From CAVVIO01 sp963748095 (GTDB lineage: Bacteria > Bacteroidota > Bacteroidia > Bacteroidales > UBA10428), in assembly GCA_963748095.1 (NCBI GenBank), contig CAVVIO010000038.1, positions 1 through 64,000 on the forward strand: a DNA stretch of 64,000 nt, in the 5' to 3' direction. The notes under the pieces are model-generated. The model did not search any database. It had not been told where the DNA came from and saw only the letters and a list, made by a program, of their open reading frames with translations. Shown one piece after another: positions 44,807 through 53,927 of the stretch (position 1 is the first letter of the stretch; each line of letters starts with the position of its first letter). A program made the translations under genes and the position numbers.

Positions 44807-45607
44807 TTAAATTTCTTTCTTTTTAAGAAAATAAATAACATGCTTATAGGACCAGTTGCATTCAAAATGCCTGCGGTTTATCACCCTTTTACCAAATGAA
44901 TAGTAGTGCCTGTAATTACTCTGACTGAAAATATATTTAAAATATTTTTCGGCTGTTTCAATGGCAAGTTCATTTATATGTTCCAGCCTTCCGTATGGAA
45001 AAGCAAAGTATTCGCATTTTTTATTTAGTTTTTCTTCTATTCTTTTTTTACTTTCTCCAATTTGGTATTCCAATATATTTTTATCCCGAACAGTAAGCAT
45101 CAGGTGATCCACAGTATGTGCACCAATAATATGTCCCTCATCTTCCAGGGTTTTTACCTGTTCCCAATTCATCGGCGATTTATCCGTGAAAACAATCTCT
45201 TCTTTAAATTTTTTTCGATATTCTTCTCCTCCATCAATGAAACCCGGGTTAATAAAAAAACCTGCTTTTATATTCATTTCATTCAAAACCGGTCTGATTT
45301 TAGTAAAGCACTCTTCAAAACCATCATCAAAAGTAAAAGCCACCAGGCATTTACCGGGAGATATTTCCAAATTCTTAATCATCCCGACGGCAATATCAAA
45401 ATTAATGAAATTAACTCCTTTAGAAATCAGCATGTTCAACTGATCACGAAAAACCTGCGCAGGGGTATATTCATCCTGACTAAGAAAGTGCCCGTTTAAA
45501 ATATGTATCCCGGGTTGGGGAATAGCATTTATGCTCAGTAAATCAAGTAAAAAATCTCTTGCCTGTTTCCTAAGATAATCGTATATCTTTTTATTCACTT
45601 TATTCAA
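44807..45607 (-). CDS. polysaccharide deacetylase family protein (CE4-like)
   Basis: This 266-aa NodB-fold protein carries the catalytic/metal motif TFDDGF (92-97), metal histidines in HTVDH (His164, His168), and the later FAFPYGR. It would remove N- or O-acetyl groups from a glycan or act in modifying a sugar residue. No signal peptide is evident, so a cytoplasmic role on a precursor is possible. The start is uncertain: TTG at 45607 or GTG at 45598. It is followed directly by the GT4 gene. Confidence 0.88.
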   Translation of the reverse strand: MNKVNKKIYDYLRKQARDFLLDLLSINAIPQPGIHILNGHFLSQDEYTPAQVFRDQLNMLISKGVNFINFDIAVGMIKNLEISPGKCLVAFTFDDGFEECFTKIRPVLNEMNIKAGFFINPGFIDGGEEYRKKFKEEIVFTDKSPMNWEQVKTLEDEGHIIGAHTVDHLMLTVRDKNILEYQIGESKKRIEEKLNKKCEYFAFPYGRLEHINELAIETAEKYFKYIFSQSNYRHYYSFGKRVINRRHFECNWSYKHVIYFLKKKEI

Positions 45608-45616
45608 TAATTATAT

Positions 45617-45768
45617 TTCAATGTCGTTTAGCTAAGCATACTTAGGAACACGTCATTGCGAGCGACAGCGTGGCAATCTCTTCTTCTAAGCAGGAGATTG
45701 CCTGCCTGATGACAGGCTTCGTCAATCTTCCTCGCAATGAATAAATGACTTAACTAAACGACATTGAA
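45617..45768. mobile_element. 152-bp MITE-like element with inverted ends
   Basis: The ends form 20-bp inverted repeats with one mismatch (45617-45636 and 45749-45768; core CAATGTCGTTTAG). Inside are nested dyads TCATTGCGAG/CTCGCAATGA and GCAATCTC/GAGATTGC. The internal 'GTCATTGCGAGCGA' motif is a well-known dispersed repeat of Bacteroidota and other genomes. It has no gene and is more GC-rich than its flanks. It lies between the GT4 gene at 45847 and the deacetylase. Confidence 0.75.
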
Positions 45769-45846
45769 TTATGTTTTAATCATTATTATGAAACTATGAC
45801 CAAATATCGTATTACCTGTAAAGGTATTCATCTATTGTATCTTTTA

Positions 45847-46962
45847 TTATTCCATATCATATCTTTTCTTCAGATAATTTATAACGGCATTACCGACCTT
45901 ATCAGGTAAATAGCCCATTTTATCTATTGTATCCGCACAACTTTTTCTGATTTCATCTTTTGAAGCGGAAATTTTTTCTTTCCAAACTACGATTTTTTCA
46001 GCTAAATTCTCTGGAGATAAATTTTTATAGAAGTCACCATTTTTACCAGGCATCAGCAATTCTATTTCCGGTCCGTGTAATAAATAATTATCAGTGGTTA
46101 TTACCGGTAAGCCGAATGACAAAGCGTGTAACAATGCCAGACCAATACCGCCCGGATGCACAAATATATCAGATAGAAGAAAATACTTGAATATTTCTTG
46201 CCCGTATTTTGGACCAGTAAATACTATTTTATCTGAAATGTTCAACTCTTTTGACAGATTTATAATTGGTTCAATATCTCCGTTTCCAATTATATAGCAT
46301 CTAAACGAAAACTGATTTTTTTCTTTCAGAATCCCAAGTGCATGAATCAATATTTCAAGTTGCTTTCCCTTGTTTATTCTGCCGGAATATAATATAGTGA
46401 AGACTTCCTGTTTTGGACTTAATATGGGAACATCTTTGTTTAAATATCCATAATCTTCATAATTAATCGCATTGTTAATAATCTGTATTTTATTTCCATT
46501 TACCCCCATAGTAAGCAGGTTTTCCTTGCCTTTCCGGCTATATACAAATACTCCTGAAGCCGATCTGTAAAATAATTTACGAATCCATCTTCCAAATTTT
46601 CCTTGATTTCCAAATGTAGCATGCGACCACCAGAAAAATTCCTTTCTTAAAATGATCCGGTAAAAAAAATAAAGTATAATTGTGTAATAATGATGGAAAT
46701 CAACACCTGAACAAATGATGATAGGCGGATGATGGGAAAAAACATATTTAAAAATCCCTTTAAGATAATAAAATCTCATATTCAGCAACCGGAATGTACT
46801 GTAATCCAGTGTGACAAATTCTTCATTATGCAAACTTTGAATTCCCAGGTAATCTTTTCCTCCTAGAATTTTAAAATCGAAATCTTTGCAATTCAATAAG
46901 TGTTCATATAAATCTCTCCTGTAATGTGCCAATACAGGTTCAATGATTAATGCCAGTTTCAT
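45847..46962 (-). CDS. glycosyltransferase family 4
   Basis: This 371-aa GT-B transferase starts KLALIIEPVLAHYRRDLYEHL, followed by a domain with FTILYSGRINKGKQLEIL (nucleotide-binding half), YIIGNGDIEPII and SFGLPVITTDNYLLHGPEIELL. It acts on the cytoplasmic face in repeat-unit assembly; donor and linkage cannot be read from sequence. It lies 20 bp downstream of the flippase gene at 46983-48263. Confidence 0.9.
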   Translation of the reverse strand: MKLALIIEPVLAHYRRDLYEHLLNCKDFDFKILGGKDYLGIQSLHNEEFVTLDYSTFRLLNMRFYYLKGIFKYVFSHHPPIIICSGVDFHHYYTIILYFFYRIILRKEFFWWSHATFGNQGKFGRWIRKLFYRSASGVFVYSRKGKENLLTMGVNGNKIQIINNAINYEDYGYLNKDVPILSPKQEVFTILYSGRINKGKQLEILIHALGILKEKNQFSFRCYIIGNGDIEPIINLSKELNISDKIVFTGPKYGQEIFKYFLLSDIFVHPGGIGLALLHALSFGLPVITTDNYLLHGPEIELLMPGKNGDFYKNLSPENLAEKIVVWKEKISASKDEIRKSCADTIDKMGYLPDKVGNAVINYLKKRYDME

Positions 46963-46982
46963 ATTAAAATATATGTACTTTT

Positions 46983-48263
46983 TTACAAATTTCTATGTTT
47001 TAATTTACTTTCATAATTTACTACTATACCTAACATTAGAAGTGAAATCAAAAAATAACACATTATTTCAATAAAAACATAAATTTTCAGGAAATTCATA
47101 AAACCGGAATTTCTAAATAGTATCAATGAAAGTATTGAAATAAAATAAATTAACTGCCAAATACTTAATAGTTTGATCTTTTTCATTGAAATAAATATAC
47201 TGCTGAAAGAGGAAGTTATAAAGTTAAAGGCATACGACCATACCAGAATGGTGGAAATTTCTCCGGAGATGATCCATTTCATACCAAAAATGATCCGAAA
47301 AAGATTTACCCCGAAAAGACTAATAACTATTACCTCGATAACAGCAATTATTAATACAACAAAAAACATAGAAGACAATTCCTTTTTAAAACTGATTGTG
47401 TTCCTGAATTTTTCAGAGATACGTTGTAATAAAACATTGGATATAGAAGTCGCAATAAGCGCAAAAGGAAGGGACAATAATAACTTTGACAGATCGAAAT
47501 AACCCGCGTTCTCTGTTGAAAAGAATTTATTAATAAAAATCATTGGAAGTAAAAAACTGCAAGCGCTCATGAAACTGGGAATCAGGTTATATCTGGGATA
47601 TTCCCCATATTTGTTTGCTACGTATTTCAGTTTGTTGATACTGAAATCACTTATTCGAAAATTTTTTCTTGTTGCCTGAATTAAACCGGAAATATTATCA
47701 GCTATATGACCGATGATATCACCGAGGAGAAGTCCTCCTGTAACTCCGGTCCATTTAAACAATATCTGAAAGAACCCTTCCGATCCCCGGCGTACGAATT
47801 TATTTAAAGACACCGAAAAAAAGGCTTTTTGCCGGATCAACCAGTAATTGATGCTTATATACAGGTTATATAAAAACGTTCCTAAAGGAACAAGGTATAG
47901 AAACATTAAATACTCCGTTGATAAGTTTAGTAATTTAAGGATCCGATACTTGAAAGCTATTATTAGACAAAATACAACCAGGTTAAATATAAAATTCAAC
48001 AGTTGAGCCAATAACACTATATTCGACGCTTCTTTATCTTTTCTTGGAAGAATAATTGCTAATTCATATTTGAACGATGAAATGATGATCAATATTCCTA
48101 CAAGACTTAAGTAAACGGCATAAGCACCAAAAATTTCAGGTGTGTAGTATCTGCGTAAGATAGGTTGTAAGAGGATAGGAATCAGTTGCGCTAATGCCGT
48201 ACCTGAAATAAGCATAGAAGTATTTCTGACTAACTCTGAACTTCGTATGTTATGCAGTTTCAT
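46983..48263 (-). CDS. Wzx-type flippase (oligosaccharide flippase family)
   Basis: This 426-aa protein has about 12 helices. MLISGTALAQLIPILLQPIL and RRYYTPEIFGAYAVYLSLVG at the N-terminus are hallmarks of Wzx-like exporters of the MOP superfamily. It would flip undecaprenyl-linked units. This is the second of three flippases in the window, suggesting either multiple glycans or a composite locus. Confidence 0.92.
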   Translation of the reverse strand: MKLHNIRSSELVRNTSMLISGTALAQLIPILLQPILRRYYTPEIFGAYAVYLSLVGILIIISSFKYELAIILPRKDKEASNIVLLAQLLNFIFNLVVFCLIIAFKYRILKLLNLSTEYLMFLYLVPLGTFLYNLYISINYWLIRQKAFFSVSLNKFVRRGSEGFFQILFKWTGVTGGLLLGDIIGHIADNISGLIQATRKNFRISDFSINKLKYVANKYGEYPRYNLIPSFMSACSFLLPMIFINKFFSTENAGYFDLSKLLLSLPFALIATSISNVLLQRISEKFRNTISFKKELSSMFFVVLIIAVIEVIVISLFGVNLFRIIFGMKWIISGEISTILVWSYAFNFITSSFSSIFISMKKIKLLSIWQLIYFISILSLILFRNSGFMNFLKIYVFIEIMCYFLISLLMLGIVVNYESKLKHRNL

Positions 48264-48411
48264 TTCAGGCTATTAGTTGTAGTATTTAAAATTTTTTAAT
48301 GACAATTTTAACAAAATCTCCTTTCAAAGAAGACTTTGAAAACAATGCAGGAAATTAAAACATTTTCAGAAAATTTTTACAGATTTCCGTTTTTAGTTAT
48401 TCACTTAACAT

Positions 48412-49401
48412 TTACCGGAATGCTTTTTTCTTATCAACCATCCTGGTTATTCCATATAGTAAAAGAACATTGATCAGTAATAGGGGAAGAATGAGAACTT
48501 CCATTTTATACGCTATAAAAACAAGTAATAAAATAATTCCATTAATCGCAATTGAGAAATAAACCGTTTTAGCATGCGAGAATCCTGCTTGTACAATTCT
48601 CTGATAGGCGTGTTTTTTATGGGCCTGACTGAGCTTTTCCCTGTTGATCCATCTTCTGAATAATGTAAATGATGCATCGAACCAAAACAGAGAGGATAGC
48701 ATCATCCAGTAAATTATATTAAAATCAGTCTTATTGTGAAAATAGATTCCTAATATAACCAGAATAAATCCTAATTGAGTACTTCCCACATCCCCCATGA
48801 AAATTTTGGCTTTGGGCCAGTTCCAGAATAAAAAACCAATAATTGAAGCTATTAAAACCAGGTTGATACTATTTCCCGTAAATATGTACAATCCAGCCGC
48901 CTACAAAAAGAGCTTCTACAGAAGCATAGGCATCAATCCCATCCAGAAAATTATAAAGATTAATAAACCATACAATTCCTATAATACTCAAGGGATATAA
49001 AAAGAATTCGTTTGAAAATATGAATGCCGCTAATATTTAACGAATGAATACCATTTAAAAAATAAAATGCGATAACAGCAGTAGCTGACTGGGCGATAAG
49101 ACGAATTAAAGGTTTAAGTGAAATCAGATCATCCAACAGGCTTATAAAAGCCAGCAATATTCCGGTAAGCAAGGCAAGATATAATTCCCTGTCAAGTTGT
49201 TTGGAAAAATACAATATCGTAATGCCTATATACCAGGATATAACAATAGCCAATCCGCCTCCCCTCGGGGTAGGAACTGAATGAGAGCTACGTTCGTTAG
49301 GGATGTCCATAACTTTATGACGGATAGCAATTTGCCTGATTAAATAGGTTAAAATAAAAGACAGGAAAATCAGAGCTGGAATTAAAAATGCATATTCTCA
49401 A
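48412..49401 (-). CDS. WecA/WbpL-like phospho-glycosyltransferase (two or three frameshifts)
   Basis: This initiating transferase of the MraY/WecA superfamily moves GlcNAc-1-P-type sugars to undecaprenyl phosphate. Motifs in order: MDIPNERSSHSVPTPRGGG, FISLLDDLISLKP, NLYNFLDGIDAYAS, IFMGDVGSTQLGF and the catalytic-loop HKKHAYQRI. Extra bases near 49012 and 48896 shift the frame between them. The N-terminus (YAFLIPALIFLSFILTYLIR) continues upstream of 49310 and probably starts at TTG 49401 after a third extra base. About ten helices are expected after repair. Confidence 0.8.
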
Positions 49402-49525
49402 CTTATTGAACAATTTTTAGTAGAATACTTTTGTTAAATTCTTGAGGCCATTTTAATTAATTATCACATGGCAATTAAAGTTGATAAAATAAAACAAAAC
49501 TTAGTATTCTTCCTAATTAAATTAT

Positions 49526-50407
49526 TCAAATAGTCCATTCAGAATTTTTATAGGCTGTTACCATTTTTCCAATACCCTCTTCTGTTGTTACTTTTGGCTT
49601 GAAACCAAGCGTTTTTAAAGTGTAATTATTATCCATTTCAAAGGAGCCGTAAAGTCTGTCAAAGATTTTAGGAGCTATTAATTTTCCAGCTTTAACAAAA
49701 AACCCGGGAATAGAAATTAAGAATATTCTTTTATTAAGGCATTTGGCTATCATCCGGACCAGTTCGGTTGTCGAAAGGGGCTTTTCATCCAGTGCCAGAA
49801 ACAAACCGGATGCTTTTTTTTCAATAATCCTGTCAATCAGAGCTACAAGATTTTCTACCGAAGTAAAACTTCGCCTGTTGTCTATTTTTCCAAAAGGCAA
49901 TATTGAAAATATGTCCACCAGTTTTATCATACTCAACATGTTGGCTTTCACGCCAATCCCATAGACAAGCGGTGTCCGGATAATGGTAATGGTAAAATTG
50001 GAATCTTCGAGCTTTTTTAATGAATTTTCAGCTTCAAATTTACTACGGCCATAGGCATCTTCCGGAAAACATTTGGAGTGTTCATTCCAGGGAGATTCTC
50101 CAGGTTTGTATTTCCCATAAACCTTTACAGTACTTAAAAAAATAAATTGTTTAACACCTGATTTTTTGGCCTGTTCGGCTACTTTAATAACTAAATCTCT
50201 GTTTACTTTAAAATATATGGAATCAGAAATTTTACTTGATTGGTGAACAATTGCAGCCAGATGTATAATAATATCAAAATTTTCAAAATTTATTTCCTCA
50301 GGTTTCTTATCCAATAAACTAACTTCCTCAATATTCCGAAATTTTGACAAATTGATGAAATTTCTGCCTACAAAACTATTGGAACCTGTAATTAATATAT
50401 TAGGCAT
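49526..50407 (-). CDS. NAD-dependent epimerase/dehydratase (SDR)
   Basis: This 293-aa extended SDR has the cofactor motif ITGSNSFVGRNF near the N-terminus, IIHLAAIVHQS, catalytic STVKVYG and YGRSKFEAE (Tyr-x3-Lys). Its relatives next to WecA-like genes (WbpV/WbuC-type) reduce or epimerise UDP-4-keto or UDP-HexNAc sugars before transfer (family knowledge). It starts just 3 bp after the large ligase gene, so they are cotranscribed. Confidence 0.9.
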   Translation of the reverse strand: MPNILITGSNSFVGRNFINLSKFRNIEEVSLLDKKPEEINFENFDIIIHLAAIVHQSSKISDSIYFKVNRDLVIKVAEQAKKSGVKQFIFLSTVKVYGKYKPGESPWNEHSKCFPEDAYGRSKFEAENSLKKLEDSNFTITIIRTPLVYGIGVKANMLSMIKLVDIFSILPFGKIDNRRSFTSVENLVALIDRIIEKKASGLFLALDEKPLSTTELVRMIAKCLNKRIFLISIPGFFVKAGKLIAPKIFDRLYGSFEMDNNYTLKTLGFKPKVTTEEGIGKMVTAYKNSEWTI

Positions 50408-50410
50408 GAT

Positions 50411-52648
50411 TTAATTATCAATATTACTTATTAAGTCTTTCTCTTTTTTTTTATGAATATAATGTATAAAAAAAGGCAGAATCACAAAGAAACCCATTAC
50501 CGGAGGATCAAAAGGATTATTAGCGCTGAAAAATGAAAAGAAAAAAGTAATCAGGAAAAATATTCCCAATAATGGATATGCCTTTCTATAAAGCCAATAA
50601 TAATATACTACTTTATACATTAAATATATATACAATAACAACCCAACTATTCCTGAATAAAGCAATACCGACAGGAAAGGATTGTGTGGCCAGTCACTGC
50701 GGGTTTTGTCTTTATAAAAATAATATCCATACCAGTTTAAATAATCGAATCCCCCTCCAAAAATCTTTTTTGGCCAGTTATATTCTTTCAAAAATATCTG
50801 CCATGCAAATTGCCAGCGGTGTAATCTTTGAGCAATTATAGAATTTTTAACTGTATCAACAAATATTTCAGATTTATACCCATAATAGGTTGTATCTTCA
50901 TTAATAAATTTTGCTATCAAAGTTCGTATTGGGTCACTATCACTTGAAGTTATTAAATAATAAGATAAATTCATTTCACTACCATATAATCCTGCTTTCA
51001 CAAATTTAAATTTTTTATAAATATTTAAACTGTCCTGATAATGGCCATGCCATAACCCAGTCCTAAAAGATCTGAGTCTTCTTAATTTATCTATATTTGG
51101 TGAACTTAATTTTGTAAAATTATTATTATTTTCTATTCTATTATATTTAGTATTGGTCTCACATGATTGCATATCAGAAATAACACTATCTTTTATGTGT
51201 AATATTTTAAATTGTGGGTATGCAAATATCACATGTCCCTTTAAATCTAAAAAATTAACTGAATTGTATTTCGATATATAAAGATAAGCCCTGATTATCC
51301 CTCCAGCACTTTGATTAGTCAATGACAATTTCTGCCAAGTACCTTTCTTACTCAAATCATAAAAAACAGAGCTATTATTACTATTAATGATTCTACCATC
51401 CGTTGATATTCTCGCCCATGAACCATCAAAATCTTTTGACACATAACAATATACAGATACATTAAAAAAACTTCCTTTTGTTAAATTATTTATTGCTATA
51501 AGTGTAAATGAATAAGCATTGTTATTCCAAGTATTTGAGTTGCTTGTGCTATCTAAATAATATCCTTTAGCACTATCAGGAACAATTTCTACATTATTAC
51601 CAGTTAATGGGAAGACAGTTTTATGATATCTGGACCCCCAACCACTATCAGGATCCTTTGGGTCAAGCGAAGAAATCCATATTTTTTTAAAAAGATCAGA
51701 ATACGTGGTTTTTTCATCTAAAATAGCAATATATCTATATGCAACTGAAGTAATTCTTTCCTTAGCCTTAACTATATTTTCTACACCAATAAATCTTAAA
51801 GAATTATTTTTAAACTTGTATGAAGTATGGAAAATCAGGAAATAAGTGGTCATAAACAGTACTAATACTGATAATAAATAAAATCCAATAAAAGAAATTA
51901 ATTTAGTATGATCTCTATCTTTTGAGATTGATTTACTAATAAAAATAATAAATAAAACAAAGACAAAGCAAATTAATAATGACATCCCTCTTCTGGATCC
52001 TGATATAATAATATTAATTGTAAAAGTAATTAGTAAAGAATAGACTAATAACCTTTTCATTTTTGTGTCGGTTTTTTTTAAAATGTAAAATCCACCAACA
52101 ATCCCAAAAAAAACGGGTAGCAATGCAAAATTGTAGTCTAAATGCGAATGTCCATTAACATAAGAATTAGTAAGTTTATCTAGATTCAAAAAAGAATAAT
52201 CTTGAAAAGAATAATAAAAATTTAAAATATTTATTAAGGAAATCAAAAAAGCAAATAATAAGATAAATCTTATAAATTTTTTAATAAAATAACTGAAATG
52301 TTTTTTTTTACAAATAATAAAATTAAGCAAATAATAAAAGGATATCAAGATAATTACATTAATAACATCTTTAAAAACTACAAGATAAATTTTATCCGAA
52401 AGAAAGAATGAAATGACAAGTAATGAGACTAATAAAAAGATTAAAACATTATTTTTCCATAATCTTTTAAGAACTATTCTGATTTTAGATTTATATGAAA
52501 TCTGTAAATAAATAAACAATAATCCAAACAATACAAGAAACGGCATTTTAAAAATAGGAACTGCAGTCCGGAATAAGAATAATAGAATAATTATTATTAA
52601 AACGTTTATTTCAAACTTAATTTTATTCTTATAAATGGGTAAAAGCAT
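50411..52648 (-). CDS. O-antigen ligase/polymerase with large periplasmic insert
   Basis: About 745 aa. Some ten helices span residues 15-270, then a large periplasmic stretch (about 275-650), then the final helices (about 665-740). HNPFLSVLLYSGIVGLL near the end is the Wzy_C/WaaL catalytic block. Inside the loop, residues about 330-485 look like a beta-sandwich carbohydrate-binding module (SWARISTDGRI, KGTWQKLSLTNQ, GHVIFAYPQF). A sugar-binding insert would help position the glycan acceptor. The ATG at 52648 is preferred; a TTG lies at 52693. The gene is very A/T-rich. Confidence 0.82.
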   Translation of the reverse strand: MLLPIYKNKIKFEINVLIIIILLFLFRTAVPIFKMPFLVLFGLLFIYLQISYKSKIRIVLKRLWKNNVLIFLLVSLLVISFFLSDKIYLVVFKDVINVIILISFYYLLNFIICKKKHFSYFIKKFIRFILLFAFLISLINILNFYYSFQDYSFLNLDKLTNSYVNGHSHLDYNFALLPVFFGIVGGFYILKKTDTKMKRLLVYSLLITFTINIIISGSRRGMSLLICFVFVLFIIFISKSISKDRDHTKLISFIGFYLLSVLVLFMTTYFLIFHTSYKFKNNSLRFIGVENIVKAKERITSVAYRYIAILDEKTTYSDLFKKIWISSLDPKDPDSGWGSRYHKTVFPLTGNNVEIVPDSAKGYYLDSTSNSNTWNNNAYSFTLIAINNLTKGSFFNVSVYCYVSKDFDGSWARISTDGRIINSNNSSVFYDLSKKGTWQKLSLTNQSAGGIIRAYLYISKYNSVNFLDLKGHVIFAYPQFKILHIKDSVISDMQSCETNTKYNRIENNNNFTKLSSPNIDKLRRLRSFRTGLWHGHYQDSLNIYKKFKFVKAGLYGSEMNLSYYLITSSDSDPIRTLIAKFINEDTTYYGYKSEIFVDTVKNSIIAQRLHRWQFAWQIFLKEYNWPKKIFGGGFDYLNWYGYYFYKDKTRSDWPHNPFLSVLLYSGIVGLLLYIYLMYKVVYYYWLYRKAYPLLGIFFLITFFFSFFSANNPFDPPVMGFFVILPFFIHYIHKKKEKDLISNIDN

Positions 52649-52741
52649 TATTTTGAGTTTAGTTATCTTTTCGATCAAACAAGACAATCTCAAATTTATA
52701 GTACATCACTTGCAAATTCATCTGTTTAAATAATTTATTCA

Positions 52742-53920
52742 TTAAGACCTTATTTTTATATTTATAAAATCATCAACCATTAAATTCATAATATTGCCAC
52801 GTTTAAATTTATCAATAAAGTCCTGATTATTAGCTATATGAAAATTGAAGCTCTGAAATTTATTTTTAAAATCATTAAAATTTACTGGTTTGAATACTAA
52901 CCAATTTGATAAGTATTGCTGAATAAACTCCTCAGCATAACCACTAACTCCTGCAATTACTGGTTTACCAGTAGCTCCATACTCAAAAATCTTAGATGGT
53001 AAAACTTTTTCAAAAGCCTTGTAATTATTTAAATGTAAAAACAAATAATCAGTCTCTTTATAAAATAATAATAACTCAGCCCTGCTCACCGGAACATATA
53101 ATTCTACATTATTTATCTTATTTTTTATTAGTTCTTCTTGAAGTGTTTTTTTCCTGCCTCCATCTCCAAAAATCCGAATTTTGTAATTTTTACCCAGATA
53201 TCTAGCTATTTCTGGTACAATATTTTCAAGTCCCTGACCTTCTCCAATATTTCCGGCATACGTTATAATTTTTTCATTCCCTGTATGCACTTTAAAAAAA
53301 TCCACATCAATAAAATCATTATCTATACCATTAGAATAATAAGATAATTTATCTGTAGTTACTATTGATTCAAAATAGCTTTTAAATCCTTTTGATACAA
53401 GATTAATCTTCTCTGCATATCTGAATGTTTTTTTCTCTATATACTTGAGGAATAGAAATGGAATGAAAAATTTAAATTTACTACCAGCAAATATTGATTG
53501 AATTGTATCTATGAATATATCACGAATATCTAAATATAATGACAAATTTTTTTTCTTGGCAATTCGATATCCCAAATAAGCTGTAAACAAACGAGAAGAT
53601 GTTGCATATATAATGTCATATTTTTTTTTCTTTGTATATTGAATACATTGTTTATAATAAGAATAGAAAGATCTAGATTGATCCAATATACCGCTCTTAT
53701 GAGTTGGGATTGAAAAGCGTTTGATATTTACATTCCCAATAATTTCTTCATTTATAGCTTCTTTCTCATAGGAATGGTAACGATTGGGTTGGGTGGTTAA
53801 TATCTCAATCGTATCTGCTTTTTTTATCTTTTCTATCAATGCTTTAATGAAAGCTTCGGATCTAAACGAACCAGCACATAAATCGGGCTTATAATAAAAA
53901 CTTAATATGAGAATCTTCAT
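52742..53920 (-). CDS. glycosyltransferase family 4
   Basis: This 392-aa GT-B transferase begins KILILSFYYKPDLCAGSFR, has IIYATSSRLFTAYLGY in the N-domain, and IITYAGNIGEGQGLENIV, IFGDGGRKKTL and PSKIFEYGATGKPVIAG in the C-domain. It belongs to the WbuB-like GT4 group. ATG at 53920 is preferred over the TTG at 53926. It starts 7 bp after the heparinase-like gene stop. Confidence 0.9.
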   Translation of the reverse strand: MKILILSFYYKPDLCAGSFRSEAFIKALIEKIKKADTIEILTTQPNRYHSYEKEAINEEIIGNVNIKRFSIPTHKSGILDQSRSFYSYYKQCIQYTKKKKYDIIYATSSRLFTAYLGYRIAKKKNLSLYLDIRDIFIDTIQSIFAGSKFKFFIPFLFLKYIEKKTFRYAEKINLVSKGFKSYFESIVTTDKLSYYSNGIDNDFIDVDFFKVHTGNEKIITYAGNIGEGQGLENIVPEIARYLGKNYKIRIFGDGGRKKTLQEELIKNKINNVELYVPVSRAELLLFYKETDYLFLHLNNYKAFEKVLPSKIFEYGATGKPVIAGVSGYAEEFIQQYLSNWLVFKPVNFNDFKNKFQSFNFHIANNQDFIDKFKRGNIMNLMVDDFINIKIRS

Positions 53921-53927
53921 TGACAAA

